This document shows, piece after piece, positions 53,446 through 56,210 of a DNA stretch of 56,210 nt; the first letter of the stretch is position 1; each line of letters opens with the position of its first letter. Location of the stretch: assembly GCA_022013895.1 (NCBI GenBank), contig JAKLPK010000073.1:1-56210 (forward strand), given 5' to 3'. This DNA comes from Cellulomonas sp. (GTDB lineage: Bacteria; Actinomycetota; Actinomycetes; Actinomycetales; Cellulomonadaceae). Position numbers and translations under genes: made by a program. The notes beneath the pieces are model-generated. The model was not told the origin of the DNA and searched no databases. It saw only the letters and a list, made by a program, of their open reading frames with translations.

Positions 53446-54585
53446 TTGGCCAGCAAGCGCAGCGGGTTCGGGCAGGTGACCAAGCTGCCGTCCGGTCGGT
53501 GGCGCGCCCGCTACACCGTCCCCGGCAGCACCCAGCTGTGGGTGAACGCTCCGATGACGTTCACGAAGAAGGACGACGCCGAGACGTGGCTGGCACGCCA
53601 GCGCGCCGACATCGCGGACGGGATCGTCCGGCCCAAGACGGTGTCGTCGAGGATCGCGCTGCGCCAGTACGCCACGGGCTGGCTCGAGGAGCGCCGCAAC
53701 TCCCGGGGAGAGCCGCTGCGGCCCTCGACCCTCAGGACGTACGAGCAGTACCTGACGAAGTACATCTACCCCACCCTCGGGGACGTCGCGCTGCCCAAGA
53801 TCACCGCCGACACGGTGAAGGCATGGCACCGGGACCTGGCGCCCGGCAAGCCGACGATCCGCGCCCTGGTCTACGCGTTCCTCCGGAGCATGCTCGCGAC
53901 GGCCGTCGAGGACGAGATCATCGCCGCCAACCCCTGCCGCATCCGCGGCGCCGGTTCGACCAGGCCCGCCGCCCGCAAGGCCATCGCCACCCCTGCCCAG
54001 GTCGACGAGCTTGCTTCAGCGATGCCCGAGCGCCTGGCGCTCGCGGTCCTGCTGGGTGCCTGGTGCCAGGTCCGCAACGGCGAGGCCATGGAGCTGCGCC
54101 GCAAGGACGTCACGCCCGCGGCCCTCTCGATCAGTCGGGGCGTCACCTGGGCGAACGGCCAGCCGCACGTCGGGCCCCCGAAGACGGGCGCCGGTGTGCG
54201 GGTCATCGCAGTCCCGCCGCACCTGGCGCAGCCCATCACCGACCACCTCAAGCACCACGCCAACCCGGGCCCCGACGGGCTGCTGTTCCCCGCGGCCCCG
54301 GGGCGCGACCGGCAGATGCACCAGTCGACGTTCAGTTACTACCTCGCCGAGGCCGTCAAGAAGACGACGCTGCCGGCCGGGTTCCGCTTCCACTGGCTCC
54401 GGCACACGGGCCTCACCTGGGCGGCCCAGACCGGCGCCACCGTCGGTGAGCTACGGGCCCGGGCAGGACACTCGACCCCCAACATCGCGATGCTCTACCA
54501 GCACGCCACGACCACCCGAGACCAGGCGCTCGCCGCCGCCCTGTCCAAGATCGCCACGGGGGGTGATGAGTCGGGCGCGCGCTGA
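53446..54585 (+). CDS. Tyrosine-type site-specific integrase
   Basis: A 379-residue phage/ICE integrase. The N-terminal arm-binding region (KRSGFGQVTKLPSGRWRARY) and SAM-like core-binding domain (about 55-155) are followed by a catalytic domain with a complete set of residues: Arg in CQVRNGEAMELR, Lys in PPKTGAGVRV, His-x-x-Arg in HWLRHTGLTW, His in GHSTPNIA, and nucleophile Tyr in AMLYQHA. No frameshift, so it could be active. TTG 53446 after GGGGGATGAG is preferred, and GTG 53428 is the alternative. A strong hairpin follows. Confidence 0.92.
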   Translation: MASKRSGFGQVTKLPSGRWRARYTVPGSTQLWVNAPMTFTKKDDAETWLARQRADIADGIVRPKTVSSRIALRQYATGWLEERRNSRGEPLRPSTLRTYEQYLTKYIYPTLGDVALPKITADTVKAWHRDLAPGKPTIRALVYAFLRSMLATAVEDEIIAANPCRIRGAGSTRPAARKAIATPAQVDELASAMPERLALAVLLGAWCQVRNGEAMELRRKDVTPAALSISRGVTWANGQPHVGPPKTGAGVRVIAVPPHLAQPITDHLKHHANPGPDGLLFPAAPGRDRQMHQSTFSYYLAEAVKKTTLPAGFRFHWLRHTGLTWAAQTGATVGELRARAGHSTPNIAMLYQHATTTRDQALAAALSKIATGGDESGAR

Positions 54586-54601
54586 GCGTGAACCCATGAA
54601 C

Positions 54602-54637
54602 GACCCCGGCGCGGTGTAGCCGCACCGCGCCGGGGTC
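54602..54637 (+). terminator. Terminator after the integrase
   Basis: Perfect 15-bp arms (54602-54616 and 54623-54637) with a 6-nt loop, 17 bp after the integrase stop and followed by T-C-T-A-G. Confidence 0.75.
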
Positions 54638-54670
54638 TAGAGCCCCAACCTGAACAACCAGGAGGAACCC

Positions 54671-54880
54671 ATGAGCACGACCCTAACGACGACTACCCCC
54701 GGCACGCGCACGTTGCCCCAGCTCCACGGGCTCCGCGGTTCGGAGGTGACGATCACCTTCGAGGACGGCACGGTGGCGATCTACCTGCCCGATGGGCCCC
54801 GCCTGCTGTTCGCGGTCGACGCGTTCCTGCTCGCGTTCCTCGGTGCTGGCGGCATGGACGTGCCGGCGGTGACCCGGTGA
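54671..54880 (+). CDS. Hypothetical element-borne small protein
   Basis: A 69-residue protein with AGGAGG at ideal distance from ATG 54671. A Thr-rich start (MSTTLTTTTPGTRTLPQ) precedes a short beta-rich part (SEVTITFEDGTVAIYLPDG) and a hydrophobic helix (LLFAVDAFLLAFLGAG) that could be buried or membrane-associated. No known domain. It overlaps the next gene by 4 bp (GTGA), so the two form an operon inside the element. Confidence 0.65.
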   Translation: MSTTLTTTTPGTRTLPQLHGLRGSEVTITFEDGTVAIYLPDGPRLLFAVDAFLLAFLGAGGMDVPAVTR

Positions 54881-55500
54881 GCGCGGCGACGGTCGAGCGG
54901 GTCGACGACGTGCAGATCGCCGCCCGGATGCGGGTTCCGGGGTGGGCCGCCAAGACTGAGAAGTGGGACGTCGACTGCGACGGGACCATGGACCGGACGA
55001 TCAACGGTCCCGATCGCACGGTGCGCACGTGCAAGATCCCCAACTGCGAGGCCGCGTTCGTGACGCTGCACCTTCGCGAGGACCAGTCCACGAAGCCGGC
55101 GTTGTCGGCGCCGCCCAACATCGAGGTGCTGATCGCCAGTCAGATCGACACCCTTCCCGAGTTCTCGTTCAACCTGAACGAGGCGACGGCCCGCGACATG
55201 GCGGCGGGTCTGTACGAGCTGGCCGACCACCTCGCGGCTGCCACCGGGGATGTGCGTGGCCCGGCCGACCGCGAGCACGGCGCTACCCAGCGGGCTGTGA
55301 CCGCGACCGTGCGGCGCATCCTGAAGGACAGGGGCATCCGGCACAGCGAGTTCGCCATCTCGATCGCCTACGACCCGACCGAGCTGTCGGCGTTGATGAC
55401 GGGCGCGACCCGGATGGACATCGAGGACGTCGACCGGTTCGCCACCGCTCTGGGCCTCGACCCGTTCGAGCTGCTCAGCACCGCCATGGGGGTGGAGTAG
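54877..55500 (+). CDS. Element-borne protein with C-terminal XRE-like HTH
   Basis: A 207-residue protein. The C-terminal ~65 residues (TVRRILKDRGIRHSEFAISI onward, to MDIEDVDRFATALGLDPFEL) read as an XRE/Cro-type helix-turn-helix, unusual in lying at the end of the chain. The N-terminal part has three cysteines (VDCDGTM, RTCKIPNC) that could bind a metal. The middle (FSFNLNEATARDMAAGLYELADHL) is helical. Probably a regulator of the integrated element. GTG start coupled to the preceding gene. Confidence 0.6.
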   Translation: MSAATVERVDDVQIAARMRVPGWAAKTEKWDVDCDGTMDRTINGPDRTVRTCKIPNCEAAFVTLHLREDQSTKPALSAPPNIEVLIASQIDTLPEFSFNLNEATARDMAAGLYELADHLAAATGDVRGPADREHGATQRAVTATVRRILKDRGIRHSEFAISIAYDPTELSALMTGATRMDIEDVDRFATALGLDPFELLSTAMGVE

Positions 55501-55525
55501 CAGATACCTACCCACCCGCACGAAC

Positions 55526-55556
55526 ACGACGCCCTTGCCATCGGCAGGGGCGTCGT
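55526..55556 (+). terminator. Terminator after the HTH gene
   Basis: ACGACGCCC pairs with GGGCGTCGT, extended by TTGCC/GGCAG pairing (one wobble) around a 3-nt loop, 26 bp after the stop codon. Confidence 0.65.
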
Positions 55557-55777
55557 GGCGTTGCGACCCACTCGTGGACTTGATGTCCACGAGTTCCGCT
55601 CCGGCCAAGATCCTCACCGATGGCTTCCGCGCCGTCAGCCGTGCCGAGTTTGAGACCGACATCCTGTCGGTCAGTTCCATGGGCCGTCGAACCCCGGCGC
55701 TGTCACGCCTTACCTGTGCGCGACCCTGTGGACAGCCGGGGATAGGGGGCGAAGGGGTGGCTAACGGTTCCTCGGCG

Positions 55778-55882
55778 ATCAGCGTTTCCGCAGGTCAGAG
55801 GCCTACATCGTGAGATGTACTCCCTGCGGCCTCCGCTTCGTAAGGCGCCCGAAAATGGCCTCTGACCTGCGGAAACGCTGAT
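55778..55882. repeat. Perfect 26-bp inverted repeat with 53-bp spacer
   Basis: Arms at 55778-55803 and 55857-55882 are exact complements. The spacer begins with a small hairpin, TACATC-GTGA-GATGTA (55804-55819). No gene crosses it. It may be a recombination or replication site, a structured RNA, or a minimal inverted-repeat element. Confidence 0.85.
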
Positions 55883-55950
55883 TGTTGGCTACACCCGGAT
55901 TCACTCTTTCGGGTGAACTTTGGTGTTGACGGGGCGTGTCCACGCCGCCG

Positions 55951-55980
55951 CTCTACAGCGCTCTACAGCGCTCTACAGCG
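55951..55980 (+). repeat. Triple tandem repeat of CTCTACAGCG
   Basis: Three exact 10-bp copies back to back, about 70 bp after the large inverted repeat. The short period and location resemble a protein-binding iteron array. Confidence 0.85.
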
Positions 55981-56210
55981 CACCTGCGCCGCACCGTCGC
56001 GCACGTGCGCGGCCATCGGCCAGGGGCTCGACGCTGTGGATGGGTCGACCAGCGGATTTCTGCGCTACCCGGCCGGAACAACCTCGATGTAACTTCATTC
56101 ATGCCCGAGCCGCCAGGTTCGGACATAGAGCGGCCCCACTCGATTCCCCGTGTTGACGCACGAGGGAGCAGGGCCGCAACTCCGGCTAGGGAGCATGCCC
56201 ATGTTCGCAC

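Larger units (their letters stand above)
55501..56210. other. Gene-poor, palindrome-rich lower-GC region of the mobile element
   Basis: About 710 bp without a frame I would call a gene. GC is visibly lower than in the core chromosome. It holds, in order, a terminator hairpin (55526-55556), 10-bp arms at 55570-55579/55585-55594, 8-bp arms at 55654-55661/55665-55672, the 26-bp inverted repeat at 55778-55882 and a 10-bp triple repeat at 55951-55980. A frame at about 55582-55770 starting MSTSSAPAKILTDGF is a weak candidate. Confidence 0.5.

Noticed and set aside
1-56210. CRISPR arrays, insertion sequences and rRNA genes
   Set aside because: No regularly spaced repeats, no transposase motifs and no rRNA sequence were seen on either strand.

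Overview
The window is about 56 kb of very GC-rich actinobacterial chromosome. Mycothiol ligase (mshC), the Pup-proteasome genes, DnaE2 and the HGxxPAAW and DUF5703 families all point to Actinomycetota. Gene content and order look most like Micrococcales/Cellulomonadaceae; that placement is inferred, not tested.

Layout. 1-5.7 kb: the 3' end of dnaE2, an AI-2E family exporter, tRNA-Leu(GAG), a doubtful small membrane protein, a DUF4190/DUF4352 surface protein, an unknown gene, an alpha/beta hydrolase and an Lrp/AsnC regulator divergent from alanine dehydrogenase (ald). 5.8-17.2 kb: ald, a coupled M3/M20 peptidase pair, small conserved genes, an aldo/keto reductase with altered catalytic residues, uppP, mshC, a PAC2 protein, a RecB-like nuclease and a site-2 protease. 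17.2-32.7 kb: the Pup-proteasome locus (trmI, mpa/arc, dop, pup, prcB, prcA, pafA, FKBP lipoprotein). It is interrupted between dop and pup by a 6.7-kb gene on the opposite strand that encodes a 2,246-residue secreted protein with Ig/TIG domains and a metallophosphoesterase domain. 32.7-49.3 kb: amino-acid biosynthesis and central metabolism (hisF, hisI, trpE, a Trp-associated membrane protein, trpC, trpB, trpA, lgt, gltB, gltD, pyk), with a TIGR03085 gene and two small membrane-protein genes between. 49.3-53.2 kb: two unknown genes, one a membrane-anchored HExxH protein, then a GH13 amylosucrase-like enzyme and a CsoR/CstR-type two-gene operon with its operator. 53.27 kb to the end: a 3' tRNA fragment, a complete tyrosine integrase, two cargo genes and a lower-GC, palindrome-rich stretch. 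This is the left end of an integrated element that runs out of the window.

How the genes work together. Dop deamidates the C-terminal Gln of Pup, PafA ligates Pup to target lysines, Mpa unfolds the pupylated protein and PrcA/PrcB degrade it. pup-prcB-prcA-pafA-FKBP-hisF is nearly continuous and several junctions overlap by 4 bp, so hisF may be translationally coupled to the proteasome operon. trpC-trpB-trpA-lgt are likewise coupled by GTGA overlaps, and gltB-gltD overlap by 8 bp.

A feature running through the window is the number of starts with no Shine-Dalgarno sequence but a TANNNT -10 hexamer only 6-8 nt before the start codon, the signature of leaderless transcription. I used this to choose several starts.
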